A DNA stretch of 33,073 nt from JANWHQ01 sp963775275 (GTDB lineage Bacteria > Pseudomonadota > Alphaproteobacteria > Caulobacterales > Caulobacteraceae): NCBI GenBank assembly GCA_963775275.1, contig CAVZII010000001.1:1-33073 (forward strand). Reading direction: 5' to 3'. Positions 1 through 8,544 of the stretch are shown here, in pieces; the stretch's first letter is position 1; each line of letters opens with the position of its first letter. The position numbers and the translations under genes are program-made. The notes beneath the pieces were generated by a model, which saw only the letters and a program-made list of their open reading frames with translations, did not search any database and had not been told where the DNA came from.

Positions 1-252
1 CGAGACGTCCAGGCCCGTGACCGAGCCCGACGGACCGACGCGCCCGGCGATCTGGCGGCACGTCCAGCCCCCGCCGCAGCCCACGTCCAGGACCCGTTCC
101 CCGGGCTTGAACGCCGCCTTGGCGATCACCGCCTCGCCGATGTCCTGCAGCATGGCCTCGAACCGGTCCAGGTGCGCCAGCCAGCGCTCGCCCATCGGTC
201 CCGCCCACTGCTCGCCCTGGGGCGGCGGCTGGCCTTGGTGTTCATCGGTCAT
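1..252 (-). CDS. Class I SAM-dependent methyltransferase, 5' part only
   Basis: The first 84 codons of a gene running off the left edge. The ATG at 252 opens a protein beginning MTDEHQGQPPPQGEQW. A hydrophobic-acidic motif I, VLDVGCGGGWTCRQIA, lies at about residues 54-69 and is followed by a GLDVS turn (motif II). This is the S-adenosylmethionine-binding start of a class I (UbiE/Coq5-like, Methyltransf_11/25) fold. The substrate cannot be told because the C-terminal part is missing. It lies downstream of tyrA on the same strand, but the 149-base gap contains two strong hairpins, so it is probably not in the same transcript. Family call is secure; function unknown. Confidence 0.8.
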   Translation of the reverse strand, partial: MTDEHQGQPPPQGEQWAGPMGERWLAHLDRFEAMLQDIGEAVIAKAAFKPGERVLDVGCGGGWTCRQIAGRVGPSGSVTGLDVS

Positions 253-290
253 CGGCGTCCTCCCGGCCTTGTTTGGCCTTGTCCTAGCGC

Positions 291-334
291 TGCGAGGCTC
301 AAACGAATGGCCCACCGTTCATTTGAGCCTCGCA
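291..334. repeat. Inverted repeat / strong hairpin A
   Basis: The 17-base arms at 291-307 and 318-334 match with one mismatch (13 outer base pairs perfect, TGCGAGGCTCAAA and its complement) around a 10-base loop. It lies between tyrA and the methyltransferase in a stretch less GC-rich than its surroundings. Neither strand has a T-run after the stem, so it is not a standard intrinsic terminator. Confidence 0.75.
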
Positions 335-352
335 GCACAAGTCTTTGATTTG

Positions 353-402
353 GTGCATCGAACCACAGACGGATGAAGAATTATCCGTCTGTCACGATGC
401 AC
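353..402. repeat. Inverted repeat / strong hairpin B directly after tyrA
   Basis: A two-part stem: outer arms GTGCATCG (353-360) with 395-402, and inner arms ACAGACGGAT (365-374) with 383-392. They are separated by a small asymmetric internal loop and closed by an 8-base loop. The outer arm touches the tyrA stop codon (404-402). It may act as a Rho-independent-like barrier or mRNA 3'-end stabiliser for the minus-strand operon, but no U-tract follows. Confidence 0.75.
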
Positions 403-1334
403 TAGCGGTTACGGTCGCGGCCGAAGTTGGGCTCGGCGCTCTCCTGGCCCGCCTCAATGACCCCGCGGCGGATCTCCCGGGGTGCGGGTGAACAGCTCGT
501 GCAGCTCATCTCGGCCCTCGCCCCAGCGGATGGCCCGAGAGAGGGCCTGCAGGTCCTCGGTGAAGCGGCCAAGGATCTCCAGGACCGCGTCCTTGTTGGC
601 CACGAAGATGTCGCGCCACATGGTGGGATTTCGAGGCCGCGATGCGGGTGAAGTCGCGGAAGCCGCCGGCGGAATACTTCATCACCTCGGCCTGGGTCAC
701 CTCCTCCAGGTCCGCGGCGGTGCCGACGATGTTGTAGGCGATCAGGTGGGGCAGGTGGCTGGTGACGGCCAGCACCAGGTCGTGATGGGTCTCGTCCATG
801 GTCTCGACACAGTCGCCCAGCGCCGTCCAGAACCGGTCAGCCGCTCGACGGCCGCCACGTAGGGCTCGTCCTTGGCCGGGCGCGGGGTCAGGATCGTCCA
901 GCGGCCGTGAAACAGTTCGGCGAAGCCGGCGTCGGGTCCCGAGAGCTCGGTTCCCGCGATCGGGTGGCCGGGCACGACGAAGACGCCCTCCGGCGCGCCC
1001 GCGCAAGGGCCTCGGCGATGGCGGCCTTGACCGAGCCCACGTCGGTCAGGGTCGCGCCGGGCTTCAGGGCGGGAGCGCCCGCCTTGGCGGCGTCCGCCAA
1101 GGCGCCCGGCGGGGCCGCCAGGATCACCAGGTCCGCATCCCTCGCCGCTCCTGCGGCGTCCTCCGCGACCTCGTCGGCGATGCCCAGCTCACGCACCCGC
1201 GCGCGGACCTCAGGGCTCGCATCGAACACGCTGATGGCGGCGGCCACGCCATGCGCGCGCGCGGCCCGGACGATGGACGAGCCGATCAGCCCGCAGCCGA
1301 TCACCGCCAGCTTGTCGTAGATCGCCTCGGCCAT
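402..1334 (-). CDS. tyrA: Prephenate/arogenate dehydrogenase (TyrA), frameshifted in this sequence
   Basis: Oxidative decarboxylation of prephenate (or arogenate) with NAD(P)+, the last specific step to tyrosine. The N-terminus has a Rossmann motif, LAVIGCGLIGSSI. The catalytic region reads VPGHPIAGTELSGPDAGFAE with the conserved His. It continues through WTALGDCVETMDETHHD and SHLPHLIAYN, all typical of the family. The gene must be read across four single-base breaks: deletions near 992 and 835, insertions near 629-631 and 477-481. The net shift is zero, giving about 310 aa, the normal length. Both sides of every break stay conserved, so sequencing error is likelier than decay. The ATG at 1334 follows the hisC stop by four bases, so the two genes are co-transcribed. 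Confidence 0.88.
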
Positions 1335-1338
1335 GGGC

Positions 1339-2483
1339 TCAGCGGCCTAGCAGCTCGGCGAGCGCGTCGATCAGCGCCCGGTTGTGCTCTTCCAGCCCCA
1401 CGGTGATCCGAAGGTGCGCCGGCAGGCCATAGTTGGCGACGCCGCGGACGATCAGGCCGCGCGCGGCGAGGAACGCTTCGGCCTCGGCCGCGGTCCGGCG
1501 GCAGGTCTGGGGAAAGCCCGCCAGCACGAAGTTGGCCTGCGAGGGGACCACCTCCAGACCCAGGCCTCCGAGCTGCTGGGTCAGCCAGTCCCGCCAGCGC
1601 GCCACTGCTCGACCGAGCGGCGGCGGAAGTCCTCGTCCTTCAACGCTGCAATGGCGGCCTCCTGGGCGCAGGTCGAGGTGTTGAACGGCGCGCGGATGCG
1701 GTCGACAGCGTCGGCGATGTGCGCCGGGCAATAGGCCCAGCCGACCCTCAGCGCCGCCAGGCCATAGATCTTCGAGAAAGTGCGGGTGACGATGACGTTC
1801 TGCGCGCCGCGCGCCAGCTCCAACCCGCCGTCGAAGGCGCCGTCGGTGGCGAACTCGGCATAGGCCCCGTCGATCACCAGCGCCACGTCCCCGGGCAGGC
1901 CCTGGTGCAGCGCGCGGAGCTCGTCTCCGGTCAGGAACGAGCCGGTCGGGTTGCCCGGCTGGGTGATGAACACCAGGCGAGTCCGCTCGTCCACGCGCTT
2001 CAGGATCTCGTCGACGCAAAGCCGATAGCCGGGCTCGGGCGCCTCTCGCACCTCGCCCTGGCAGGCGCGCGCGCCGATCGAATAGGCCGAGAAGCCGTAT
2101 TGACCCATGACGATGTTGTCGCCGGGCTCCAGGAACACCTGGTTCAGGAGGTGCAGCACCTCGTCGGTGCCGTCCCCGAACACCAGCCGCTCGGGCTCCA
2201 GGCCGAAGTGGGCCGCCACGGCCGCGCGCAGGCCGTCGGCGCGGCTATCGGGATAGAGGTTCAGGGTTTCGGCGGCGGCCAGGAACGCGGCCTTGGCCAT
2301 CGGGCTCGAGCCCAGGATGTTCTCGTTGGACGACAGCTTGATCGGATGGGCGACGCCCTCGGCCCGGGCCTTGCCCGGGGTGTAGGCCGTGATGTCGAGG
2401 ATCCCGGGCTTGGGCTCGGGGCGGGGAGGGCCGCCTTGCGGGCGGCTGGCGCGCTCGGGCGTGATCTTGGCGGCCTCGGTCAT
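1339..2483 (-). CDS. hisC: Histidinol-phosphate / aromatic amino acid aminotransferase (HisC family), one frameshift
   Basis: PLP-dependent fold-type I aminotransferase of the HisC group. Visible features are the N-terminal IKLSSNEN segment, DGTDEVLHLL, the ITQPGNPTG substrate/PLP loop, VIDGAYAEF, the Schiff-base lysine in TRTFSKIYGLAALRVGWAY, and the C-terminal NFVLAGF and LRITVG segments. One base is missing near 1606 (between RRSVEQ and ARWRDWL). Corrected length is about 381 aa, normal for the family. It lies between chorismate mutase (12 bases upstream) and tyrA (4 bases downstream). It therefore probably transaminates prephenate, phenylpyruvate or hydroxyphenylpyruvate, or serves both histidine and aromatic synthesis. 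The exact substrate is inferred from context. Confidence 0.88.
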
Positions 2484-2495
2484 CGCGCCCGGTCC

Positions 2496-3287
2496 TTACA
2501 CGTCGAGCGGCAGGGGCGCAGCCCCGATCACGCCCGACAGCCGTCCCGGCGCGCGCATCAGGCGCTGGTCGTCGGGCTGGTAGAAGCCCGCCAGCTTGTA
2601 GAGCTTGACGCCTCCGGCCGCCTGAACGAGGCACGCGGCCACGCCGTCCTTGGCCAGGGCGTCGATCGTCGCCTTGGCCGGTCCCGGCGCATCGCTCACC
2701 CAGTAGGTGTCGTCCGAGCCCGACGGCTCGATCGGCGCCTCGGCCACCGCCAGGGCCGCCATCGGTCCCCAGGCCTTGAGGCAGGGCAGGGCGGAGAACA
2801 CCCTGAGCCTGGGCTCGGCCAGCAGCTTGGCCCACCAGGGGACGGTCTCGGACAGGGTCAGGACTCCCACGCCGCCGAGCCGGCGGGCGGCGGCCAGCGC
2901 CTCTTCCGGCCCGGACGCCTCGTCCAGCGACGGCGCCGCCCCGAACCTCAGGCGCGCCAGCTCCACCGTGCGCGCGGCGGCCTTGCCGCCCCACACGGTC
3001 AGCTTGAACGGGCCCTGCAGAGCCAGGCTCTCGGCCATCAGCTCGCGCCAGATGCGCACGATCATCGAGGCGGTCGCGGCCTTGCGCGGCCTGGCCAGGA
3101 GCGCGCGCAGCACCTGCGCCTCGCGCGCGGGCCTCAGGCCGAAGCTCGGCGGTCCGCCCGCGGCCGCCTTGGCGGCGGCCACCGCCTCGGCCAGGCTCGC
3201 CCGCTCGTCGATCAGCGCCAGGAGCTCGGCGTCGACCTCGTCGATGCGCGCGCGAACGGCCGCCAGCGATGGACGCGCATCGTCCAT
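2496..3287 (-). CDS. Chorismate mutase (AroQ type) with a C-terminal domain of uncertain identity
   Basis: 263 aa. Residues 1-90 are an all-helical AroQ chorismate mutase: VRARIDEVDAELLALIDER, then a helix ending in the conserved RPAREAQVLRAL and a third helix with IVRIWRELMAESLALQ. It converts chorismate to prephenate, the branch to Phe and Tyr. Residues from about 95 on form an alpha/beta segment (FKLTVWGGKAAARTVELARL, then GVGVLTLSETVPWW) whose layout resembles a degenerate prephenate-dehydratase or periplasmic-binding-like domain. I do not recognise its catalytic residues. First gene of the minus-strand operon chorismate mutase-hisC-tyrA. The gap to the divergent SulP gene (at most about 75 bases) must contain its promoter. 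Confidence 0.85.
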   Translation of the reverse strand: MDDARPSLAAVRARIDEVDAELLALIDERASLAEAVAAAKAAAGGPPSFGLRPAREAQVLRALLARPRKAATASMIVRIWRELMAESLALQGPFKLTVWGGKAAARTVELARLRFGAAPSLDEASGPEEALAAARRLGGVGVLTLSETVPWWAKLLAEPRLRVFSALPCLKAWGPMAALAVAEAPIEPSGSDDTYWVSDAPGPAKATIDALAKDGVAACLVQAAGGVKLYKLAGFYQPDDQRLMRAPGRLSGVIGAAPLPLDV

Positions 3288-3362
3288 GGATCCCCCGGGA
3301 TGGTGTTCAGGCGAAGGCGCGCGACCATAGTCATTGGACCGCGACGCGCAACCTCATGTCCG

Positions 3363-5103
3363 GTGCGCGGACTGGACATCGCGACCCGGCGCCGCGAGAG
3401 TCCGGTCCTCGCCGCCCGGGTCGACGGGCGCCCTCTGGGGAGACGCGCGATCGGACGGTCCTTCAGGCGCGACGTCATCGCCGGGCTGTCGGTCGCCGGA
3501 CTGATGCTGCCCGAGGCGGTGGCCTATGCCGGCATCGCCGGACTTGCGCCCCAGCGGGCCATCCTCGCGGCCGTCGTCGGCGCCGTCGCCTACGCCGCGA
3601 TCGGCAAAAGCCGCTTCGCCATCGTCACCACCACCTCCTCCTCGGCGGCCATCCTCGCCGCGACCCTGGCGGCCATGCCCGGCGGCGCGGCGGCGCAGGC
3701 CGCGCTCGTGACGGCGATCGTCGCAGCCATCGGCGGCCTCTTCCTGTTCGCGGCGGCGGCGCGCCTGGGCGCGGTCACCGCCTTCGTCGCCCGGCCGGTC
3801 CTGCGCGGCTTCGCCTTCGGCCTGGCGATCACCATCATCCTTCGCCAGGCGCCCGCGCTCGTGGGCGCGTCCATCCAGGCGCCGAACCTGGGCGCGCTGA
3901 TCCTCGAGCTGGCCCGGTCCGCGCCTCGCTGGAGCGGACCGACCCTCGCGGTGGGTCTCGCCGCCATCGCCGCCCTCCTGGCCTTGCGCCGGCTATCCTG
4001 GGCGCCCGGCGCCTTCCTGGTCCTAGCCGCGGGCGTCGCCGCCTCGGCTCTGTTCGACCTGCCCCAGGCGGGCGTGGCGGTCGTCGGTCCGATCGAGCTG
4101 CGCCTCGCGGTCCCGGCCGGGCCAGGCCTGACCTTCGCGGACTACTCCAGGATCGCCCAGCTTGCGCCGGCCCTCGTGCTCATCCTCCTGGCGGAATCTT
4201 GGGGGACAATCCGCGCCCTGGCCCTGCGCCATGGCGACGTCGTCCAGGCCCGGCGCGAGCTGGCCGCCCTCGGGACGGCCAACCTGGCCAGCGCCCTGGT
4301 CCAGGGCATGCCCGTGGGCGCGGGCTTCTCGGCCGGGTCGGCCGCAGAGGCCGCCGGCGCCGCCAGCCGCGCCACTGCCGTGATCGCCGCGCTGGGACTC
4401 GCCGCGCTGGTGCTCTTCGCCAAGCCCCTGGTCGCCGAGCTGCCGCGCGCCGTGCTCGCGGCCGTGGTGATCGTCGCCCTGACCCACTCCCTGGACCCGG
4501 CGCCGCTGGTCCGCCTGTGGCGGTTGAGGCGCGACCGCTTCGTCGCCCTCGCCGCCGCCCTGGCGGTGCTGCTGTTCGGCGTCCTCGACGGCATGCTGGT
4601 CTCCATCGCCCTGTCGATCGTGGTCCTGATCCAGCGCTTGGCCAGCCCGACCTGCACCGGCTCGGCCGCCTGGGCCAAAGCCACGACTATGTCGACGCGG
4701 CTCGCCATCCGGATGCGTCCAGCCCGCCGGACATCGCCATCTGCGCCCGGCCGAGCCGCTGTTCTTCGCCAACGCCGAGCGGATCTTCGCCTTGATCGTC
4801 GAACGGTTTCGCGCCGAGCCGGGCGTCGAGGCCGTGGTCCTCAGCCTCGAGGAGAGCTTCGAGCTCGACAGCACGGCCCTCGACGCTCTCGTCGAGTTCG
4901 ACCAGGCGGTGGCCGCCAGGGGCGTCCTGCTGCAGCTCGCGCGGGTGCACGACCACGTGCGCGACCTGCTGGTCGCCGCCGGCGCCCGGGGGCTCCTGTC
5001 GCGCAGCAGTTACAGCGTCGACGACGCGGTCGAGGCGGCGCGACAGGCGCTCGCGGGCCGGGACGGTCCCCCCTCGGCGCCGGTTGCGGGTCAGAGCAGA
5101 TAG
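3363..5103 (+). CDS. SulP-family anion transporter with C-terminal STAS domain, two frameshifts
   Basis: Inner-membrane anion (sulfate or bicarbonate-type) transporter. It begins with the SulP hallmark RDVIAGLSVAGLMLPEAVAY and continues through about ten or more hydrophobic segments to LFGVLDGMLVSIALSIVVLI. A cytoplasmic STAS domain follows (AEPLFFANAERIFALIVERF, then LDSTALDALVEFDQAV). Single bases are missing near 4646 and near 4748, just before the STAS domain. Corrected length is about 580 aa, normal for SulP. The start is uncertain: an in-frame ATG at 3300 would leave only 12 bases to the divergent chorismate mutase gene, so I chose the GTG at 3363. The 3' end overlaps the convergent GT17 gene by 13 bases. 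The transported ion cannot be deduced. Confidence 0.85.
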
Positions 5104-6412
5104 GGCTCCAGCGCCTCGCGGTTGCGCGCGATGTAGCCAGGCAGGTCCTCGTCCAGCGCGCGGCGGACATACTTGGAGCCGATCCTGCCGCTGCGGAACC
5201 TCCGCTTCAGCTCCTCGAAGTAGTCCCGGTCCAGGTGGGCGTGCTCCACATGCGAGAAGCTCTGGAACTTGCGCTCCAGCTCGTCGGGGCCGAGCACCGA
5301 GGTGAAGTGCCAGCCGGCGTCGGCGACGCGCTGGTTGCGCGCGTGGCGCGCCAGGCCAAGGCGCAGATAGCTCGAGCCGTTCCTCGCCAACTGGTCGGCG
5401 CGCACGATCGCCGCCTTGACGACCGCCTTCTCATAGCGCGCCTCGCAGTTGAGGAAGTAGCGGAAGATCTTCAAGCAGGCGCCGGCGCCGAGGCCGTGGA
5501 AGTTCTCGACCGCCTCGCGGCGCAGCACTTCGTCCACGTCCGACAGGATGACAAGGTCGGTCGGCGCACACAGGCCCTTCAGGCCGGTCGCGGCCTGATC
5601 CCGCTGGTGGAACTCGCGCGCCCAGGGCGAGGTCAGGTGCGCCGGAAAGCGATCGACAGGGACATAGACGATCTTGCCCATGAAGTCGGCGAACGCGGCC
5701 GCCTGCTGGGGGAAGTAGGGCGTCTTGCGCCGGCCGGTGAAGGTCTCGGCCGCCTCCACGATGACGAAGCGGTCGACCCAGGGACCCATCTCCTCGAGCT
5801 TGAGCCGCAACAGCTCGACCTCGCCGTTGAAGGGGAAGAGATCGAAGATCCGGCGCGGTCCGGCCGGCGCGAAGGTCGGCGCGAACCCCGACAGGAAATC
5901 CTGCCCCACGCAGCGCGCCAGCTCGCAGCGGACCTGATTGAGGAAGCCCTCGGCCTTGGGCGGGACGCGGAAGCGGGCGATGGCGGCCCGCCAGGCGCCG
6001 GCGCTGGCGCAGGCCTCCGCCAGGCAGGCCGCGATTCCGTTCCGGCGCGGGTCGGCCGTTTCGCCCGGCGCGGACGCCGCGGCGCGAGCGCCCTCCCGGA
6101 CCGCGGCGAGCGTCTCGCGCAACGCCTCGCCCTCGCCGGCCGCGTCACAGATCGGCGCCATGGCCTCCAGCAGCCAGGCCGCCGTCGTCGCGTCCGCGGT
6201 GCGCAGGACGCAGAAGACGCGCTCGAGCAGCTCATCCGCCTCGCGGTTCGGCGCACTGGCCAGCCGGGCCTGCAACTCGGCCGTCTGGCCGCCGCATCCA
6301 CTGTCCGCATCGGCGGCGCCCCCGCGAGGTCGGCGGCGAAGGCGCGCCGGCAGGCCTGCACGGCGAGCCGTCCGGCCTCGGACGCGGCGTTGGGCGAAGA
6401 CAGGGCGTGCAT
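5091..6412 (-). CDS. GT17-type beta-1,4-GlcNAc/mannosyl-glycoprotein transferase homologue, one frameshift
   Basis: The C-terminal about 290 aa match glycosyltransferase family 17 (Glyco_transf_17, the MGAT3 family). It opens with RIFDLFPFNGEVELLRLKL, then FVIVEAAETFTGRRKTPYF, an acidic nucleotide-sugar site LVILSDVDEVLRREA, and WHFTSVLGPDELERKFQSFS. Such bacterial proteins probably modify surface polysaccharide or protein; the acceptor is unknown. The about 140-aa N-terminal region is helical and alanine-rich with no recognised domain. The ATG at 6412 needs one missing base, most easily in the C-run at 6319-6323 (plus strand). Corrected length is about 440 aa. It is convergent with SulP and divergent from the ChaC gene. 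Confidence 0.82.
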
Positions 6413-6545
6413 CCGTGCGTCAGGCGAGGGTGAGCCGGCCAAAGAGCGCCGCAGTGTTAAGAATAGCCCGTCGAGTTGGCATCGTCTGCCTTTCAAGCGA
6501 TGCACCGCCGCGCCAGCGCCCTTGGAAGCCACGGGCGGCCGGGGC

Positions 6546-7106
6546 ATGGTGCGCGCCGTGGGCGTTCCAGCGCAGGACCGATGGGTGTTCGGCTACGGCT
6601 CGCTGATGTGGCGGCCGGGCTTCCCCTACGCCGAGCGCCGGCGCGCCGTGCTGCACGGCCGTCGGCGGGCCTTCTGCATCTACTCCGTCTACCATCGCGG
6701 CGTGCCCGAGGCGCCTGGCCTGGTTCTCGGGCTCGCGCCGGGAGGATCCGTCAGGGGCGTCGCCTTCCGCGTGGCCCAGTCCGACTGGCCGGCGACCCAC
6801 GACTACCTGCTCCAGCGTGAGCAGCCCACCGAAACCTATGTGGAATCCTTCGCCGACGTCAGGCTCGAGGATCGCCGACGCATCCGCGCCCTGGTGTTCG
6901 TGTCAGACATGGGTCACCCGCAGTGGGCCGGGCGTCTCGACCTCGACAGCCAGGCGCGCCTGATCGCGGGCTCCGAGGGCCTGTCGGGCCGCAATATCGA
7001 CTACTTGCGCGACCTCGTCTCGCACCTGCATGAGGAGGGCGTGCGCGACCGGGCCATGGAGACGCTGCTGGTCAAGGTCGAGGCGCTCGAGGCCGAAGCG
7101 GCTTAG
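6546..7106 (+). CDS. ChaC-like gamma-glutamylcyclotransferase
   Basis: 186 aa. The N-terminal WVFGYGSLMWRPGFPY is the YGSL substrate-binding loop of the cyclotransferase fold, and YLLQREQPTETYVE carries the expected catalytic glutamate. The family cleaves gamma-glutamyl peptides, in ChaC chiefly glutathione, to 5-oxoproline and Cys-Gly in the cytoplasm. The C-terminus (GLSGRNIDYLRDLVSHLHEE) is also typical of ChaC. The ATG at 6546 gives family length; a GTG four codons later is possible. It stands alone on the plus strand; its stop overlaps the convergent plsC stop by four bases. A glutathione-dependent etherase homologue lies 13 kb away, so glutathione metabolism is represented twice. Confidence 0.87.
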   Translation: MVRAVGVPAQDRWVFGYGSLMWRPGFPYAERRRAVLHGRRRAFCIYSVYHRGVPEAPGLVLGLAPGGSVRGVAFRVAQSDWPATHDYLLQREQPTETYVESFADVRLEDRRRIRALVFVSDMGHPQWAGRLDLDSQARLIAGSEGLSGRNIDYLRDLVSHLHEEGVRDRAMETLLVKVEALEAEAA

Positions 7107-7813
7107 AGGCCGAGCAGCCCCTTGGACGCCAGCTCGATCCGGCCCTCGAGCTCTCGCATGAACTTCGCCCGCGGCAGGCCGGGACCTATCGGCTCCAGGA
7201 ACTCGAAGACGATGGTTCCCGGCCGGCGAAGCACGCCGTGGGCCGGCCAGTGCGCGCCGGAGTTGGTGGCCATCGGCGTGCAGGCGATGCCGAGCTCGCG
7301 GTAGATGGCGGCCACGCCCGGCTTGTAGTCCGGCGGGGCGCCCGGCGCCTTGCGCGTGCCTTCCGGGAAGATGACGATCTGGCGCGGCGCCTGCGCCAGC
7401 CGGTCCTTCACCGCCTTCAGCATGGCTCGCAGCGCGTTGGCGTGGGCGGCGCGGTCGACGGGGATCATCCTGGCCTTCCAGGCGTGCCAGCCGAAGAATG
7501 GGATGAGCATCAGCTCCTTCTTCAGCACGAAGCAGGCGTCCGGCAGGATGGCGAGCGGCGCGATGAAGTCGAGCATGCACTGGTGCTTGGACGCCACGAG
7601 CGCGGCGCCGGTCGGCCGATGCTCCCGGCCCCGGACTTCCACGGTCACCCCGGCCAGCACCCTCAGGCCGAACAGGACCATCCGCGCCCAGAGCCGCATC
7701 GCCTCGATCATCGCCCTGCGCGGCAGGACCAGGACGGCGACGTAGAGGATCGCGAGTGGGACCGAGACCAGGTAGAACCAGGCCACGAACAGCAGCGAGC
7801 GGACCCAGATCAC
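7103..7813 (-). CDS. plsC: 1-acyl-sn-glycerol-3-phosphate acyltransferase (PlsC family)
   Basis: 236 aa. One or two N-terminal membrane segments (LLFVAWFYLVSVPLAILYVA) precede the acyltransferase domain. Motif I is SKHQCMLDF (H-x4-D) and motif III is IVIFPEGTRK; the acyl-acceptor loop is FFGWHAWKARMIPVDR. These residues transfer an acyl chain to lysophosphatidic acid at the inner membrane to form phosphatidic acid. Last gene of the ftsE-ftsX-ydcF-plsC run; its start overlaps the stop of the YdcF gene by four bases (translational coupling). A role with another acyl acceptor cannot be excluded from sequence. Confidence 0.88.
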   Translation of the reverse strand: MIWVRSLLFVAWFYLVSVPLAILYVAVLVLPRRAMIEAMRLWARMVLFGLRVLAGVTVEVRGREHRPTGAALVASKHQCMLDFIAPLAILPDACFVLKKELMLIPFFGWHAWKARMIPVDRAAHANALRAMLKAVKDRLAQAPRQIVIFPEGTRKAPGAPPDYKPGVAAIYRELGIACTPMATNSGAHWPAHGVLRRPGTIVFEFLEPIGPGLPRAKFMRELEGRIELASKGLLGL

Positions 7814-8520
7814 GGACGCTTCCGGCGTCGTTCATGGCGCGTATGAGCCGTGGGCGCGTCGGAGGCCCGCGGGGCGATGCTCGAGGCCGGGACCGGCTCG
7901 CGGATCGCGGCGATCGGCGGCGTGCGCGGCGCCTCGCGCGGGCCGAGGCTCAAGATCGCCTCGCGGCTGAGGATCACCACGTACTTGCAGTACTCCACGA
8001 TCATCCGCCGCAGGCCCTCGCCGGTGCGCCACCAGCGCCGGGCGTCCAGCTCGCCCGTGGCCACCGGATAGGGCGTGAACCGGCCCTCGGGCAGGGCGCC
8101 CTTCAGCTCGAGGATCGCGCGGGGCATGTGGTAGTCCGCGGTGACCACGATCAACCGCCTCATCATATAGGCCCGCGCCCAGGCCTGGGTCTCGCGGGCG
8201 TTGCCGATGGTGTTCGCGGCGGAGAACCCCAGGTCCACGCAGCAGTCGTAGAGCGCCTTGGGCGCCTTGGAGACGGCGCGGATGTCGGCCCGGCTCGCTT
8301 TGCGGTTCACGCCCGAGACCAGCAGGCGCCGGCCCTTGCCCGCCTCCAGCAGCTTCATCGCCGCGGCGATCCGCGTGTTGGAGGGGCCGGTCAGGACCAC
8401 GACGCCGTCCGCCACGGGCGGGTCCGGCGCGGGAGTCGAGCGCGCCACTCTGGCCGCGAAGGCCAGCAGCCCGGCGGTCCAGATCAGCGCCAGGATCAGG
8501 AGGAGCGCCAATCCCTTCAT
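7810..8520 (-). CDS. YdcF/ElyC (DUF218) family membrane-anchored protein
   Basis: 236 aa. A single N-terminal membrane anchor (LALLLILALIWTAGLLAFAA) is followed by a DUF218 domain: GVVVLTGPSNTRIAAAMKLL, RLLVSGV, NTIGNARETQAWA, and RLIVVTADYHMPRAILELK. Homologues such as ElyC and SanA work at the cell envelope and are linked to lipid-carrier or peptidoglycan metabolism; the biochemical activity is not settled. The C-terminal about 40 residues are basic and low-complexity (APRASDAPTAHTRHERRRKR). Start 24 bases behind ftsX, end overlapping plsC, so it belongs to that operon. Confidence 0.85.
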   Translation of the reverse strand: MKGLALLLILALIWTAGLLAFAARVARSTPAPDPPVADGVVVLTGPSNTRIAAAMKLLEAGKGRRLLVSGVNRKASRADIRAVSKAPKALYDCCVDLGFSAANTIGNARETQAWARAYMMRRLIVVTADYHMPRAILELKGALPEGRFTPYPVATGELDARRWWRTGEGLRRMIVEYCKYVVILSREAILSLGPREAPRTPPIAAIREPVPASSIAPRASDAPTAHTRHERRRKRP

Positions 8521-8544
8521 GATCCGTCCTTCATGGCCGCCCCG

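Noticed and set aside
402..1334. tyrA as a pseudogene
   Set aside because: Four frameshifts of net zero, conserved residues on both sides of each and normal total length fit sequencing error better.
1719..7106. A plus-strand open frame of nearly 1,800 codons
   Set aside because: It joins antisense of hisC and chorismate mutase, the real SulP N-terminal part, antisense of GT17 and the real ChaC gene. It is an artefact of high GC and frameshifts, not one protein.
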